A stretch of DNA of 64,000 bases, from assembly GCF_003327285.1 (NCBI RefSeq), contig NZ_KZ848478.1, positions 17,134-81,133 on the forward strand. The letters are read 5' to 3'. Shown in pieces: positions 1 through 8,454 of the stretch (positions are counted from its first letter, which is position 1; every line of letters begins with the position of its first letter). The translations under genes were made by a program, and so were the position numbers. This DNA comes from Microbacterium sorbitolivorans. GTDB lineage: Bacteria > Actinomycetota > Actinomycetes > Actinomycetales > Microbacteriaceae. Below the pieces are notes generated by a model that worked only from the letters and a program-made list of their open reading frames with translations, made no database searches and had not been told where the DNA came from.

Positions 1-1930
1 AACCGTCGCGCGAGAAGTACCCGATCGCGCCGGAGTAGACGCCGCGCTCGTCGGGTTCGAGGGCGTCGAGCATCTCGCACGTGCGCTTCTTCGGGGCGCC
101 CGTCATGGATCCGGGAGGGAACAGCGCCTCCGCCGCGCGCACCCCGCTCACGCGGATCCGCGAGCGGATCGTCGTGACCAGCTGGTGCACCGTCGCGTAG
201 CTCTCGACGCGCATGAGCGCGGGCACCTCGACGGATCCGGGCTCGCTGATGCGGCCCAGATCGTTGCGCAGCAGGTCGACGATCATGAGGTTCTCGGCGC
301 GGGTCTTTGGATCCGCCGCGAGCGCGGCCGCGATCTCGCCGTCGCGCTGCGGGTCGCGCCGCGCGGTGCCCTTGATGGGCTTCGTCTCGGCGACGACGCC
401 GCGCACCTGGAGGAAGCGCTCGGGCGAGCACGAGAGGATTTCGCGGGTGCCGGCTTGGTGATGCCCGCCGTCACGGTCGTGCTCGCGGGTGCCGGCGCGT
501 TTGCGCTCGTCGTCGCGGTCGCCGTCGCCGAACCGGAGGTACGCGGCGTAGGGCGCCGCGTTGGCGCGGCGCAGCGCCCGGTATGCGCCGAGCCCGTCGC
601 CGGCGAAGGGCGCCCGAAGCCGGTACGTGTAGCAGGCCTCGTACGAGTCGCCCGCGAGCAGCCACCCGCGAATCTCGCCGATGTGCGCGAGGTACGTCTC
701 CCGCTCGATGCTCGCCACCGCGGTCTGTATGCCGCCCTCGGCATATGTCTCGGGGGTGGGTGCTGGGGCGCGTGCGGCCGCGCCGCGGACGCGGGCGACG
801 GCGTCGCGGATCCATGCCCGGGCCGCCTCCGCATCGGGCCCGACCGCGACGACGTGCGTCACGTGCTCGAGGTGGTCGACGACGAGGAATCGGCTGAGGT
901 GCACGAGGTGCACGGCGCCGGGCCGGCCGATGCCGGATCCGTACTCGATCGCCCCGACGTAGCCGCCCACGAACGGCAACGCGTCGTCGCCCGCGACGGG
1001 ATGCGCGGCGAGGCGCTGCTCGATCTCGTCCCAGGATCCGCGGATCTCGTCGTCGAGCGGCCCATCCGGCGCCCCCAGGATCGAGTACCTCCCCATCCCG
1101 TACGCCTGCTGCGCACTATCGAGCCACACCGCCGAGGGCGCGTCGGCGTAGAGGGCAAGGAACGCCCCCTCGGCATCGTCGAGGTCGAGGGCCTCGCGGT
1201 GCACGCGCCACGCGCCCACCTCGCCGACGCCCACATCACCCACGCCGCCGAAAGAACAAGATTTGCGCGAGTGACTACGAAATAACGTGTCCTTTCGCGT
1301 AATTCTTGTGCGTTCGGCGGGAAGGGCGGGAAGGCCGGGGGAGGCGGGAGGTGCGGGGACGGGGGCAGACCCGGCGAGCCCCAGGAACGTGGCCAGCATG
1401 CGCGCGCCGTCGGGCGTCGCGATCGACTCGGGGTGGAACTGCACGCCGCTCCAGCCCCGCGCCTCGTCGACGCCCGCCATGGCGACGCCGTCGGGGGTGC
1501 GGGCCGTGATGCGGAAGGGCGCCGGATCCGCGACGGCGAGCGAGTGGTACCGCACCGCCTCGAAGCGGGCCGGCACGCCGTCGAACATCGCGGATCCGTC
1601 GTGGGCAACGGTGTCGACCTGCCCGTGCGCGGGCCGCGGGGCGCGCACGACGCGTCCGCCGGCCGCGACCGCCATCTGCTGGAACCCGAAGCACACCCCG
1701 AACACGGGAACCTCGGCGTGGGCAAGGATCGCGAGCCCGCGCCCCGAGTCGGCGGGATCGTGCGGGTCGCCCGGCCCCGGCCCCAGCACGATGTGTGTGT
1801 AGCGGCCGAGGGACTCGAGGTCGACGTCTTCGCTCTGCACGAGGTCGGGGCGCACGCCCGTCACCTGCCACAGCACCTGTTCGATGCTGCCGGTGTACGA
1901 GTCGTGATTGTCGACGAGGAGAACCCGCAT
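1..1930 (-). CDS. pabAB: Aminodeoxychorismate synthase, fused PabA-PabB (3' end beyond window)
   Basis: This enzyme converts chorismate plus glutamine to 4-amino-4-deoxychorismate for folate synthesis. I read one uninterrupted frame from ATG at 1930 to the window edge. The N-terminal part is a class I glutamine amidotransferase: it starts MRVLLVDNHDSYTG, has the nucleophile motif GVCFGFQQ near residue 80 and the HPES histidine-glutamate near 165. A proline/alanine-rich linker follows, then a PabB chorismate-binding domain with KPIKGTARR, LLRNDLGRI and PGSMTGAPKK. The reading frame stays the same in both domains (checked at the Cys, His, KPIKG and PGSMTG codons), so it is a true fusion, not two genes. 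About 25 linker residues come from a palindromic repeat (1246-1320). Upstream, the lyase gene starts only 17 bases away on the other strand. The C-terminus lies outside the window. Confidence 0.95.
   Translation of the reverse strand, partial: MRVLLVDNHDSYTGSIEQVLWQVTGVRPDLVQSEDVDLESLGRYTHIVLGPGPGDPHDPADSGRGLAILAHAEVPVFGVCFGFQQMAVAAGGRVVRAPRPAHGQVDTVAHDGSAMFDGVPARFEAVRYHSLAVADPAPFRITARTPDGVAMAGVDEARGWSGVQFHPESIATPDGARMLATFLGLAGSAPVPAPPASPGLPALPAERTRITRKDTLFRSHSRKSCSFGGVGDVGVGEVGAWRVHREALDLDDAEGAFLALYADAPSAVWLDSAQQAYGMGRYSILGAPDGPLDDEIRGSWDEIEQRLAAHPVAGDDALPFVGGYVGAIEYGSGIGRPGAVHLVHLSRFLVVDHLEHVTHVVAVGPDAEAARAWIRDAVARVRGAAARAPAPTPETYAEGGIQTAVASIERETYLAHIGEIRGWLLAGDSYEACYTYRLRAPFAGDGLGAYRALRRANAAPYAAYLRFGDGDRDDERKRAGTREHDRDGGHHQAGTREILSCSPERFLQVRGVVAETKPIKGTARRDPQRDGEIAAALAADPKTRAENLMIVDLLRNDLGRISEPGSVEVPALMRVESYATVHQLVTTIRSRIRVSGVRAAEALFPPGSMTGAPKKRTCEMLDALEPDERGVYSGAIGYFSRDG
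1246..1320. repeat. Palindromic dispersed element, copy 1, inside the pabAB linker
   Basis: An imperfect inverted repeat of about 75 bases begins GCCGAAAGAACAAGATTT, has a central CTACGAAATAACGT, and ends in the degenerate complement of its start. The same core and arms recur at 41242-41315, where the stem is perfect. Here both arms have diverged. On the pabAB strand it is open in the gene's frame and encodes about 25 basic, Ser/Cys-containing residues between the amidotransferase and synthase domains. Confidence 0.85.
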
Positions 1931-1935
1931 GCTTC

Positions 1936-1947
1936 TATTGTCGAGAT
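1936..1947 (+). promoter_or_regulatory. Leaderless -10 box for the PabC-like gene
   Basis: TATTGT at 1936-1941 ends six bases before the ATG at 1948. That places a normal transcription start at the initiation codon, with no room for a ribosome binding site. The divergent pabAB start codon is at 1930, so this box lies between the two start codons and both genes must share a very compact control region. Confidence 0.5.
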
Positions 1948-2727
1948 ATGGAGCTGATGGATGGCCTTCCGGTGGATCCGGCCGAGATGCGGGCCTACGC
2001 GTTCTCGGGCCTCGCGCACTTTACGACGGTGCTCGTCGAGCGCGGGGCGGTGCGTGGCCTCGACCTGCACCTCGCCCGCCTCGTGACCGACGCGCGCGCC
2101 CTCTTCGACGCCGAGCTCGACACCGGCCTCGTGCGGCGGCGGATCCTCGAGGCGATCGCCGACGAGCCCGAGCGCGTCATCGTGCGCGTCACGCTCTTCG
2201 ACCCGGCGCTCACGCTCGAGCGGCCGGGGGCCGATGCGCACCCGCGGATCCTCGTGTCGCCGCGCGCCGCCGGATCCGGATCCGCGGCGCCCCTGCGGCT
2301 GCGGTCGGTCGTGTTCGGGCGGCAGCGCCCCGAGATCAAGCACACGGGCCTCTTCGGTTCGCTCTACGAGCGCCGCCTCGCGCAGCGCGCGGGCTTCGAC
2401 GACGCGGTGTTCGTCGACGCGGGCGGCGCGTTCTCGGAGGGGCCGACCTGGAACCTCGGCTTCATCGATCGCGCGGGCGAGCTCGTCTGGCCCGACGGCG
2501 ATGCCCTCGACGGCGTGACCCGCGACCTCATCGCGGGCGTCGTGCCGGGGCGGGCGACGCGGGTCACGGATCCGGGCGAGATGGTCGCGGCATTCGCGAC
2601 CGGATCCGGTGCCGGGATCCGGCCGATCGCGAGCATCGACGAGGTCGAGCTCGACGCGGCCCACCCGCGGCTCGCGGAGATCCGCGAGGCCTACGCGAGG
2701 ATCCCCGCGCAGGCGATCGCGGGGTAG
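1948..2727 (+). CDS. pabC: Class IV aminotransferase, probable aminodeoxychorismate lyase
   Basis: The likely reaction is release of pyruvate from aminodeoxychorismate to give p-aminobenzoate, the step after PabAB. The 259-residue protein has the fold type IV PLP pattern: the Schiff-base lysine is K131 in PEIKHTG and the cofactor glutamate is E164 in FSEGPTWN. Family members have a looser SEGxxxN motif, so this matches apart from the Pro-Thr-Trp filling. An upstream in-frame ATG at 1795 would overlap the pabAB start and carries an arginine-rich, non-homologous extension, so I chose 1948, where a -10 box fits leaderless initiation. Divergence from pabAB supports the pathway call. A branched-chain or D-amino acid aminotransferase of the same fold cannot be excluded. 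Confidence 0.82.
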   Translation: MELMDGLPVDPAEMRAYAFSGLAHFTTVLVERGAVRGLDLHLARLVTDARALFDAELDTGLVRRRILEAIADEPERVIVRVTLFDPALTLERPGADAHPRILVSPRAAGSGSAAPLRLRSVVFGRQRPEIKHTGLFGSLYERRLAQRAGFDDAVFVDAGGAFSEGPTWNLGFIDRAGELVWPDGDALDGVTRDLIAGVVPGRATRVTDPGEMVAAFATGSGAGIRPIASIDEVELDAAHPRLAEIREAYARIPAQAIAG

Positions 2728-2806
2728 GGCGTAACGCACGACCCTCGCGAGCGCTCTCAGGTGTGCGGCAATAGGATGGAGGGGCCCGCCACCATAGAGG
2801 ACAAGC

Positions 2807-3412
2807 ATGCCTACACGCACCGTTTCGCACCGAGCCGCGCGCGCCCTGACGATTGTTCGCGCGCTGATTGCCGCCATCGCCGCGGTGATCGTGACGTTCG
2901 TGCAAAACCGGCCGGGCGAGTTCGCCACGGCGGCGCTCCAGGGCTTCCTCGCGGCGATGGTCGTGTACTTCGTCGTCGAGATCGTCGTTCGCGGCGTCGA
3001 CACGAAGCGCCTGCTGCTGGGCATCATTCACCTGGCCGGCGTGCTGCTTGTCTTCGTCCTGCCCGGCAACGCCGACGCCCGCTTCCACCTGACGCTGCTC
3101 CTCTGGGCCGCGGCGGCGGGAGTCGTTGAGCTCGTCGGCGGCCTGATCGGCCGGCGCGGCGGATCCGAGGACGCGCGCGATCACATCGCAGTCGGTGCCC
3201 TCACGTGCGTGCTCGCGCTCGCGGCGCTCCTCGTCTCGCCGGAGTACGCGCTCGACTACTTCGTCAAGGACGCGAACCAGAGCTTCACTCTTACCGGCAC
3301 CATCGTCGGCGTCGGCCTCTTCGGGGGCTGGGCCGCGATCGTCGCCGTCTACCTCGGCATCGGTGCATTCTCGCCGGCGCCGGCGACAACAGTCACGAAG
3401 GACGCAGCATGA
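2807..3412 (+). CDS. Conserved hypothetical membrane protein
   Basis: The family is not recognised by function. The 201-residue protein is almost entirely hydrophobic, with about six predicted membrane spans separated by short charged turns (for example RGVDTKR near residue 65 and GRRGGSEDARD near 115). Its stop overlaps the next start as ATGA, so the two are translationally coupled. No catalytic or ligand motif is visible. It probably acts with the small membrane protein that follows it. Confidence 0.75.
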   Translation: MPTRTVSHRAARALTIVRALIAAIAAVIVTFVQNRPGEFATAALQGFLAAMVVYFVVEIVVRGVDTKRLLLGIIHLAGVLLVFVLPGNADARFHLTLLLWAAAAGVVELVGGLIGRRGGSEDARDHIAVGALTCVLALAALLVSPEYALDYFVKDANQSFTLTGTIVGVGLFGGWAAIVAVYLGIGAFSPAPATTVTKDAA

Positions 3413-3711
3413 CCGAGAAGAACACCACCCGCCGCGACCTCATGAAGCCCCTGCAGCTCCTCGGCTGGTCGTTCGGCGCAGCGATCTTCGCCGGTTTCGT
3501 CACGGCGATGAGCATGGGTGCCTTCACGCAGGCGGGCACCGACATCGTCGGCACCGCCTGGCGCGTGTCGGCGATCGTCGCCGGCATAACCTTCATCGTG
3601 GTGGTGCTGTGCCTTGCGCTACTGCTGCTCGTCGTCGACCCGAGCGACCTCGAGAAGGAACACGACAAGGGCGTGCTCCTGCCGGAGGATCCGGAAGACG
3701 ACAAGAAGTAA
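3409..3711 (+). CDS. Small two-span membrane protein
   Basis: A 100-residue protein starts at the ATG overlapping the preceding stop. It has a charged N-terminus, two hydrophobic segments (about residues 19-38 and 48-75) and an acidic, lysine-rich tail ending EDPEDDKK that should be cytoplasmic. The function is unknown. The coupled start and the strong terminator just downstream define a two-gene operon. Confidence 0.75.
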   Translation: MTEKNTTRRDLMKPLQLLGWSFGAAIFAGFVTAMSMGAFTQAGTDIVGTAWRVSAIVAGITFIVVVLCLALLLLVVDPSDLEKEHDKGVLLPEDPEDDKK

Positions 3712-3714
3712 GCA

Positions 3715-3756
3715 ACGCAAAAGCGGGCGGGCCTTTCGGCCCGCCCGCTTTTGCGT
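3715..3756. terminator. Bidirectional intrinsic terminator between convergent genes
   Basis: A perfect 19-base-pair stem has arms at 3715-3733 and 3738-3756 with a TTTC loop. The outer ends are A-rich on the left and T-rich on the right, so each direction gets a U-tract. It lies between the two-gene membrane operon and purB. Confidence 0.93.
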
Positions 3757-3762
3757 GGGTGA

Positions 3763-5154
3763 TTACTTCTCGAGCTTCGCGCGCACGACCTTCTCGGCGA
3801 GGCCGATGTAGGTCGCGGGCGTGAGGGCTGTGAGGCGCTCCTTGGCGTCGTCGCCGATGTCGAGGCCCGCCACGAACTCGGCGAGGTCTTCGGCGCCGAT
3901 GCGGTGGCCGCGCGTGAGGTCCTTCAGAAGCGCGTACGGATCCGAGATCTGCGAGCGGCCGGCAACGACCTCGGCGCGGATGACGGTCTGGATCGCCTCG
4001 GCGAGGACCTCCCAGTTGCCGTCGAGATCCTTCAGCAGCGTCTCGCGCGAGAGCGAGATCTGGTCGAGGCCGCCCGAGAGGTTCGTGAGGGCGAGGAGCG
4101 AGTGGCCGAAGGCGACGCCGATGTTGCGCTGCGTCGTCGAGTCGGTCAGGTCGCGCTGCATGCGCGAGGTGACGAGGGTCTGCGCGAGGGTCGCGAACAG
4201 GCCGCCCGCGATCTCGAGGTTCGCCTCGGCGTTTTCGAACTTGATCGGGTTGATCTTGTGAGGCATCGTCGACGAGCCGGTCGCGCCGGCGACGGGGATC
4301 TGTGTGAAGAAGCCGAGCGAGATGTACGTCCAGACGTCCTGCGCGAGGTTGTGCAGGATGGCGCCGGCGTGCTTCACGTGGTCGTAGAGCTCGGCCTGCC
4401 AGTCGTGCGACTCGATCTGCGTCGTGAGCGGGTTGAACGTGAGGCCCAGGGGGCCCTCGACGAACTCGCGCGTGAGGTTGGGCCACGCGATCTTCGGGTC
4501 GGCGGCGAGGTGCGCCGACCAGGTGCCGGTCGCGCCCGAGAACTTGGCCATGTACTCGGTGGCCTCGATGCGCGCGAGCACGCGCTCGAGGCGCCACACG
4601 AACACGCCGAACTCCTTGCCCATGGTGCTGGGCGTCGCGGGCTGGCCGTGGGTGCGCGAGAGCATCGCCGCGTCGGCCATGTCGAGCGACATGGCGCGGA
4701 GCTTCTCGATGACGCCGCGGAAGGCGGGCAGCCAGGTCGTGGTGACGGCGCGCTTGACCGTGAGGGCGTACGAGGTCGAGTTGACGTCTTCGCTCGTCAG
4801 GGCGAAGTGGGTCAGCTCGGCGAGGTGGTCGAGCTCGAGCTGCGACAGGCGGTCGCGCACGAGGTACTCGACGGCCTTGACGTCGTGGCGCGTCACGCGC
4901 TCCTTCTCGGCAAGCCAGTCGATCTCGGCCTGACCGAAGTCGAGGTACGCGAGGCGCAGCTTGTCCTGCGTCGCCGCGGGAAGCGGCGAGGTGCCGAACA
5001 GGCGGTTGTTGGTGAGGTGAATGAGCCACTCGACCTCAACCTCCACGCGGGCGCGGTTGAGGCCGGCCTCGGAGAGGTGCTCGGCGAGCGACGAGACGGC
5101 GGAGCTGTAACGGCCGTCGAGCGGACTCAGCGGCTGGGGAGGAAGAGCGTTCAC
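3763..5154 (-). CDS. purB: Adenylosuccinate lyase
   Basis: The enzyme catalyses two steps of purine synthesis: SAICAR to AICAR plus fumarate, and adenylosuccinate to AMP plus fumarate. The 463-residue protein is of normal length for the E. coli-like PurB branch. It starts PLSPLDGRY and carries the fumarase/aspartase superfamily signature SSTMPHKINPIKFE near residue 300, whose serine is the catalytic residue. The start is GTG at 5154, with GGAG six bases upstream. It converges on the membrane-protein operon through the shared terminator. Confidence 0.97.
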   Translation of the reverse strand: MNALPPQPLSPLDGRYSSAVSSLAEHLSEAGLNRARVEVEVEWLIHLTNNRLFGTSPLPAATQDKLRLAYLDFGQAEIDWLAEKERVTRHDVKAVEYLVRDRLSQLELDHLAELTHFALTSEDVNSTSYALTVKRAVTTTWLPAFRGVIEKLRAMSLDMADAAMLSRTHGQPATPSTMGKEFGVFVWRLERVLARIEATEYMAKFSGATGTWSAHLAADPKIAWPNLTREFVEGPLGLTFNPLTTQIESHDWQAELYDHVKHAGAILHNLAQDVWTYISLGFFTQIPVAGATGSSTMPHKINPIKFENAEANLEIAGGLFATLAQTLVTSRMQRDLTDSTTQRNIGVAFGHSLLALTNLSGGLDQISLSRETLLKDLDGNWEVLAEAIQTVIRAEVVAGRSQISDPYALLKDLTRGHRIGAEDLAEFVAGLDIGDDAKERLTALTPATYIGLAEKVVRAKLEK

Positions 5155-5312
5155 GTGGGCCTCCGTGATGAGGGGCGTTTGGGCCAGACCAGCCTATTCC
5201 GAACTGCCGACATTCTCCCCCAAGCTGTCCACAGGCGCCGTTGCGGTGAAGTTCTCCACGGATCCGAAAAAGCGGGTGCGCCGCCCGCGCCCGAGGGCGC
5301 AGGCTAGCGGGC

Positions 5313-5570
5313 ATGACGACGAGTAACCACGATCTCGCCCAGGTCGCCTGGCAGGCGAGGGATCACATGTACCGGGCCGCGGCCGACATCCGCGCCGCGC
5401 GAACCGCGCTCCAGGAGGCCGAGCGCGCCATGCAGTGGCGCTCGCGCGCGGCCGACGCGTTCACGTCGCGCGCCGACGACGTGGTCGCCACGACCGACGG
5501 CGTCGCGCATCGCTGCGACGAGGCGGCCGACGCGCTGCTGAACATCGGCAACTACCTGGTGACGCGATGA
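5313..5570 (+). CDS. Small helical WXG100-like protein
   Basis: An 85-residue, glycine-poor, strongly helical protein. Its centre (MQWRSRAADAFTSRADD) resembles the W-x-x-x-A-A-x-x-F/Y turn of WXG100/ESX-type and related helical-hairpin secretion partners, although a strict WXG is absent. It overlaps the next gene by ATGA, so the two products should be made together. The pairing suggests a chaperone or co-secreted partner for the hydrolase that follows; this is inference, since no type VII secretion genes are in the window. Confidence 0.65.
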   Translation: MTTSNHDLAQVAWQARDHMYRAAADIRAARTALQEAERAMQWRSRAADAFTSRADDVVATTDGVAHRCDEAADALLNIGNYLVTR

Positions 5571-6943
5571 GCGGCGTCGATGTCACGCAGGGGTCGATCG
5601 TGGCGGTGGATCCGGAGGAGCTGCGGTACGTCGCCACCCGCGTCGAGAATGCGTCGTATCACGCGTCGTCGGCGAGGGACGAGGTGGGCGCCGCCGACGC
5701 GCTGCAGCGCGATAACGCCATCCCCGAGCTGTACTACGTGTGGCCGTGCGGCACCGGCATCTACGTCGAGTGCGAGCGCGTGTACGACGAGTCGCGGGCG
5801 CTGTCGGAGGGGCTGCGGCTCGCGGCCGACACCTACGAGATGATCGAGCTGCGCACGCTCATCGCGATGGGCGAGGGTGACGTGCCGACGCACATCCGGC
5901 GGATGAAGAGCCTGTACCTGCGCCTGCCCGAGCCGATGAAGCTCTCCGAACACCTGTGGCGCGCGTGGGAGGACCTGACTGGTTCGAAGCTCTCCGATAC
6001 CTGGGGCAGCTCGAGCGCCCACGCGGGCCTCGTCATGTCGGTCTTCATGAATCAGCTCGTGAAGATGCGTACCGATTACGGCATGGGTCGTGGATCCCTC
6101 GGCGAGCCGCGGCGCGCGGAGGCGCGTCAGCCGACGACGCCCGGAACCTCAGATCGCTACGTGCCGATGGTGAAGACGCCGCTCGGCACGAGCAAGGCTC
6201 CCGCGTCGCTCGCCGAGTCGGTGCGCCGCACGCCGAGCGGCGAGAGCGATGACCTGTCGGATCGGGCGCGGGTGCGCATCGAGAGGTACCGCATGGCCGA
6301 CGGATCCGAGAGGTTCGTCGCGTATCTCAGCGGTTCGCGTGAGATGCCGTGGAAGGACGAGGACCCGTTCAGTTGGAGGAACAACGTCGGGCTGTACGTC
6401 GGCCTGCCGAACTCGGAGGGCTACAACTTCGTGCTCGAGGCGCTCGAGCGCTCGGGCGCCGAGGCCGGATCCGTCGTCGACGTAACCGCCTTCTCGCAGG
6501 GCGGCATGCTCGCGCAGCGGCTCGCGACCGATAGCGACTTCGACGTGCAGCACGTGACCACGCTCGGTTCGCCGCTCCGGATCCCCATGGGCGACGACGT
6601 CACCTCGCTAACGCTCGCGCACGACGACGACCCGGTCGCGGCGCTGAGCGACGGCGGCTCGCCCATGAGCCTCGGCGACGACGACAGCCTGCTCATCACG
6701 CGCACCTTCGACGACACGGCGACGACGCTCGAGCGATGGAGCGCGAACGCGCACCGCGTGAGCGCCTACGCCGATACGGCGAAGCTCTTCGAGGAGTCGG
6801 GCGATATCCGTGGCGGCGCCGTGAGTGACTACTTCGACGAGCTCTCGCGGGCGACGCTGCTCGAGAGCTTCGCCTACGAGGTGCCGGAGGATCAGATCGG
6901 CCGGGTTATCGGCGGCTCTTCTTCTTCTGGGGACGAAGAATGA
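5567..6943 (+). CDS. Alpha/beta hydrolase with helical N-terminal domain
   Basis: A 458-residue protein. About the first 200 residues are helical with no recognised domain; the C-terminal part from about 230 is an alpha/beta hydrolase. A nucleophile elbow AFSQGG (first glycine of GxSxG replaced by alanine) is followed by an acidic HDDDPV strand end and a histidine in NAHRVSAY, giving a plausible Ser-Asp-His triad. There is no signal peptide. The start overlaps the stop of the small helical protein, so I chose 5567 over longer upstream in-frame starts. The last 38 bases overlap the 3' end of the convergent gene. It is possibly an exported lipase or esterase of a WXG-partner system. Confidence 0.7.
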   Translation: MSGVDVTQGSIVAVDPEELRYVATRVENASYHASSARDEVGAADALQRDNAIPELYYVWPCGTGIYVECERVYDESRALSEGLRLAADTYEMIELRTLIAMGEGDVPTHIRRMKSLYLRLPEPMKLSEHLWRAWEDLTGSKLSDTWGSSSAHAGLVMSVFMNQLVKMRTDYGMGRGSLGEPRRAEARQPTTPGTSDRYVPMVKTPLGTSKAPASLAESVRRTPSGESDDLSDRARVRIERYRMADGSERFVAYLSGSREMPWKDEDPFSWRNNVGLYVGLPNSEGYNFVLEALERSGAEAGSVVDVTAFSQGGMLAQRLATDSDFDVQHVTTLGSPLRIPMGDDVTSLTLAHDDDPVAALSDGGSPMSLGDDDSLLITRTFDDTATTLERWSANAHRVSAYADTAKLFEESGDIRGGAVSDYFDELSRATLLESFAYEVPEDQIGRVIGGSSSSGDEE

Positions 6944-7307
6944 TGCCGAAGATCCAGTTGATGACGCTGAGCAGCAGGCCCGCGAGCACGCCCGGCCAGA
7001 AGGCCCCGACGTCGAGGCCCCAGCCCCAGCCGCTCGTGATCCACGCCGTGATCATGAGCAGCACTCCATTCAACAGCAGCGAGATGAGGCCGAGCGTGAT
7101 GACGAACAAGGGGAACGCGACGATCTTGATGACCGTGCCGATGATCGAGTTCACGAGGCCGAAGAGGGCTCCGAGAATCACGAGCGTGAGAATGAACTGC
7201 AGGTCGCGCCCCGGCTCGAAGGCCGTGATCGAGATCTGCAGGAACGAGATCAGCGACAGCACCCAGAGGGCGAAACCGTTGACGACCGAACGCACGATGA
7301 ATCCCAT
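6906..7307 (-). CDS. Phage-holin-family IV / YvlD-like membrane protein
   Basis: A 133-residue protein with four hydrophobic segments, an FEPGRD turn after the first and a basic tail RPQKKKSRR. Length, spacing and the FGLVNSIIG segment fit the YvlD/DUF360 family of small four-span proteins, often linked to envelope stress. The start is ATG at 7307; longer in-frame extensions are antisense to hisC. Its last 38 bases overlap the hydrolase gene tail to tail, so the stop codons lie inside each other's coding region. Confidence 0.78.
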   Translation of the reverse strand: MGFIVRSVVNGFALWVLSLISFLQISITAFEPGRDLQFILTLVILGALFGLVNSIIGTVIKIVAFPLFVITLGLISLLLNGVLLMITAWITSGWGWGLDVGAFWPGVLAGLLLSVINWIFGIILRPQKKKSRR

Positions 7308-7370
7308 GCGGCGATTCTCACATTCTTTGCCGAGAGCCGGGCCCGTTCCGAGAGACCTGCCAGGCCGCAA

Positions 7371-7376
7371 TAAGAT
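7371..7376 (+). promoter_or_regulatory. -10 box of a leaderless hisC transcript
   Basis: TAAGAT ends six bases before the GTG start at 7383, the spacing expected if transcription starts on the initiation codon. No Shine-Dalgarno sequence is otherwise suitably placed. Confidence 0.45.
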
Positions 7377-7382
7377 CGAGGC

Positions 7383-8447
7383 GTGACCACCGAACCCGTT
7401 CTGCCCCGAGTCCGCCCCGAGATTGCGGCGCTGCCGCCGTATAAGCAGGGCAAGCCCGCGGCGCCGGATGGGTTCAAGCTCTCGAGCAATGAGAACCCGT
7501 TCGAGCCGCTCCCCGGCGTCGTCGAAGCCGTGCGCGGAGCCGTCACCCTCAACCGTTACCCCGACGCGACCGCCGGCCGCCTGCGCCAGGCGCTCGGCGA
7601 GCGCTACGGCGTCGAGGCCGACGAGGTCATTGTGGGCGCCGGAAGCGTGGCGCTCATCGCGGCGTTCATCCAGGCCGCCGCGGGCCACGGCGACGAGGTC
7701 GTCTACCCGTGGCGCTCGTTCGAGGCGTACCCCGGCCTCGTGATGGTCGCCGGCGCCTCGAGCGTGCAGGTGCCGAACCTCGCCAACGGCCGCCACGACC
7801 TCGACGCGATGGCGGCCGCCATCACCGACAAGACGCGCATCGTGATCGTCTGCACGCCCAACAACCCCACGGGCCCGATCGTCACCTCGGCCGAATTCGC
7901 CGACTTCGTCGAGAAGGTGCCGAGCGACGTCATGATCCTGCTCGACGAGGCCTACACCGAGTTCGTCACCGACGACGACGCCGTCGACGGCCTGGCCGAG
8001 CGCGTCTACGAGTCGCGCCCGAACATCGTCGTGCTGCGCACCTTCTCGAAGGCCTACGGCCTCGCCGCCCTCCGCGTCGGCTACGCCATCGGCCACCGCC
8101 GCGTGCTCGATGCGGCCCGCGCGACCCAGATCCCGCTCTCGGTCACGGCGCAGGCCGAGGAGGCCGCGCTCGCGAGCCTCGAATACGAGCCCGAGCTGCG
8201 CGCCCGCGTCGCCGAGATCGCCGTGCGCCGCGAGGCCCTCGTCACCGGCCTCCGCGAAGCCGGCTGGCAGGTTCCCGACGCGCAGAGCAACTTCGTCTGG
8301 CTCCCGACGACGGATCCCTCGGTTGCGGCGGCCTTCGAGGAGGCCGGCCTCGTGGTGCGCCCGTTCCCCGACGGGATCCGCATCTCGGTCGGCGAGGAGG
8401 CCTCGCGCGAGCGGATCCTCGACGTCGCCCGCCGGCTCCGCGCGTAG
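7383..8447 (+). CDS. hisC: Histidinol-phosphate / aromatic aminotransferase
   Basis: A PLP-dependent class I/II aminotransferase of 354 residues, the usual HisC length. Visible features are LSSNENPF near residue 34, NNPTG at 160-164, the aspartate in LLDEAY at 187-191, the Schiff-base lysine K223 in TFSKAYGL and the C-terminal arginine in DGIRISVG. The family converts imidazole acetol phosphate to histidinol phosphate. Actinobacteria also carry paralogues that act on phenylpyruvate, and without other his genes nearby that alternative (Pat/AroAT) is realistic. The start is GTG with a leaderless-type promoter. Confidence 0.85.
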   Translation: MTTEPVLPRVRPEIAALPPYKQGKPAAPDGFKLSSNENPFEPLPGVVEAVRGAVTLNRYPDATAGRLRQALGERYGVEADEVIVGAGSVALIAAFIQAAAGHGDEVVYPWRSFEAYPGLVMVAGASSVQVPNLANGRHDLDAMAAAITDKTRIVIVCTPNNPTGPIVTSAEFADFVEKVPSDVMILLDEAYTEFVTDDDAVDGLAERVYESRPNIVVLRTFSKAYGLAALRVGYAIGHRRVLDAARATQIPLSVTAQAEEAALASLEYEPELRARVAEIAVRREALVTGLREAGWQVPDAQSNFVWLPTTDPSVAAAFEEAGLVVRPFPDGIRISVGEEASRERILDVARRLRA

Positions 8448-8454
8448 GCGCGGT

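Noticed and set aside
1240..1330. pabAB as two separate or frameshifted genes around the repeat
   Set aside because: Codon-by-codon reading through the repeat shows no stop, and the amidotransferase and synthase motifs share one frame.
5200..5270. DnaA-box-like words (CTGTCCACA, TTCTCCACG) upstream of the WXG-like gene, suggesting an origin
   Set aside because: Only two imperfect matches, no AT-rich unwinding region and no dnaA, dnaN or rnpA genes nearby.
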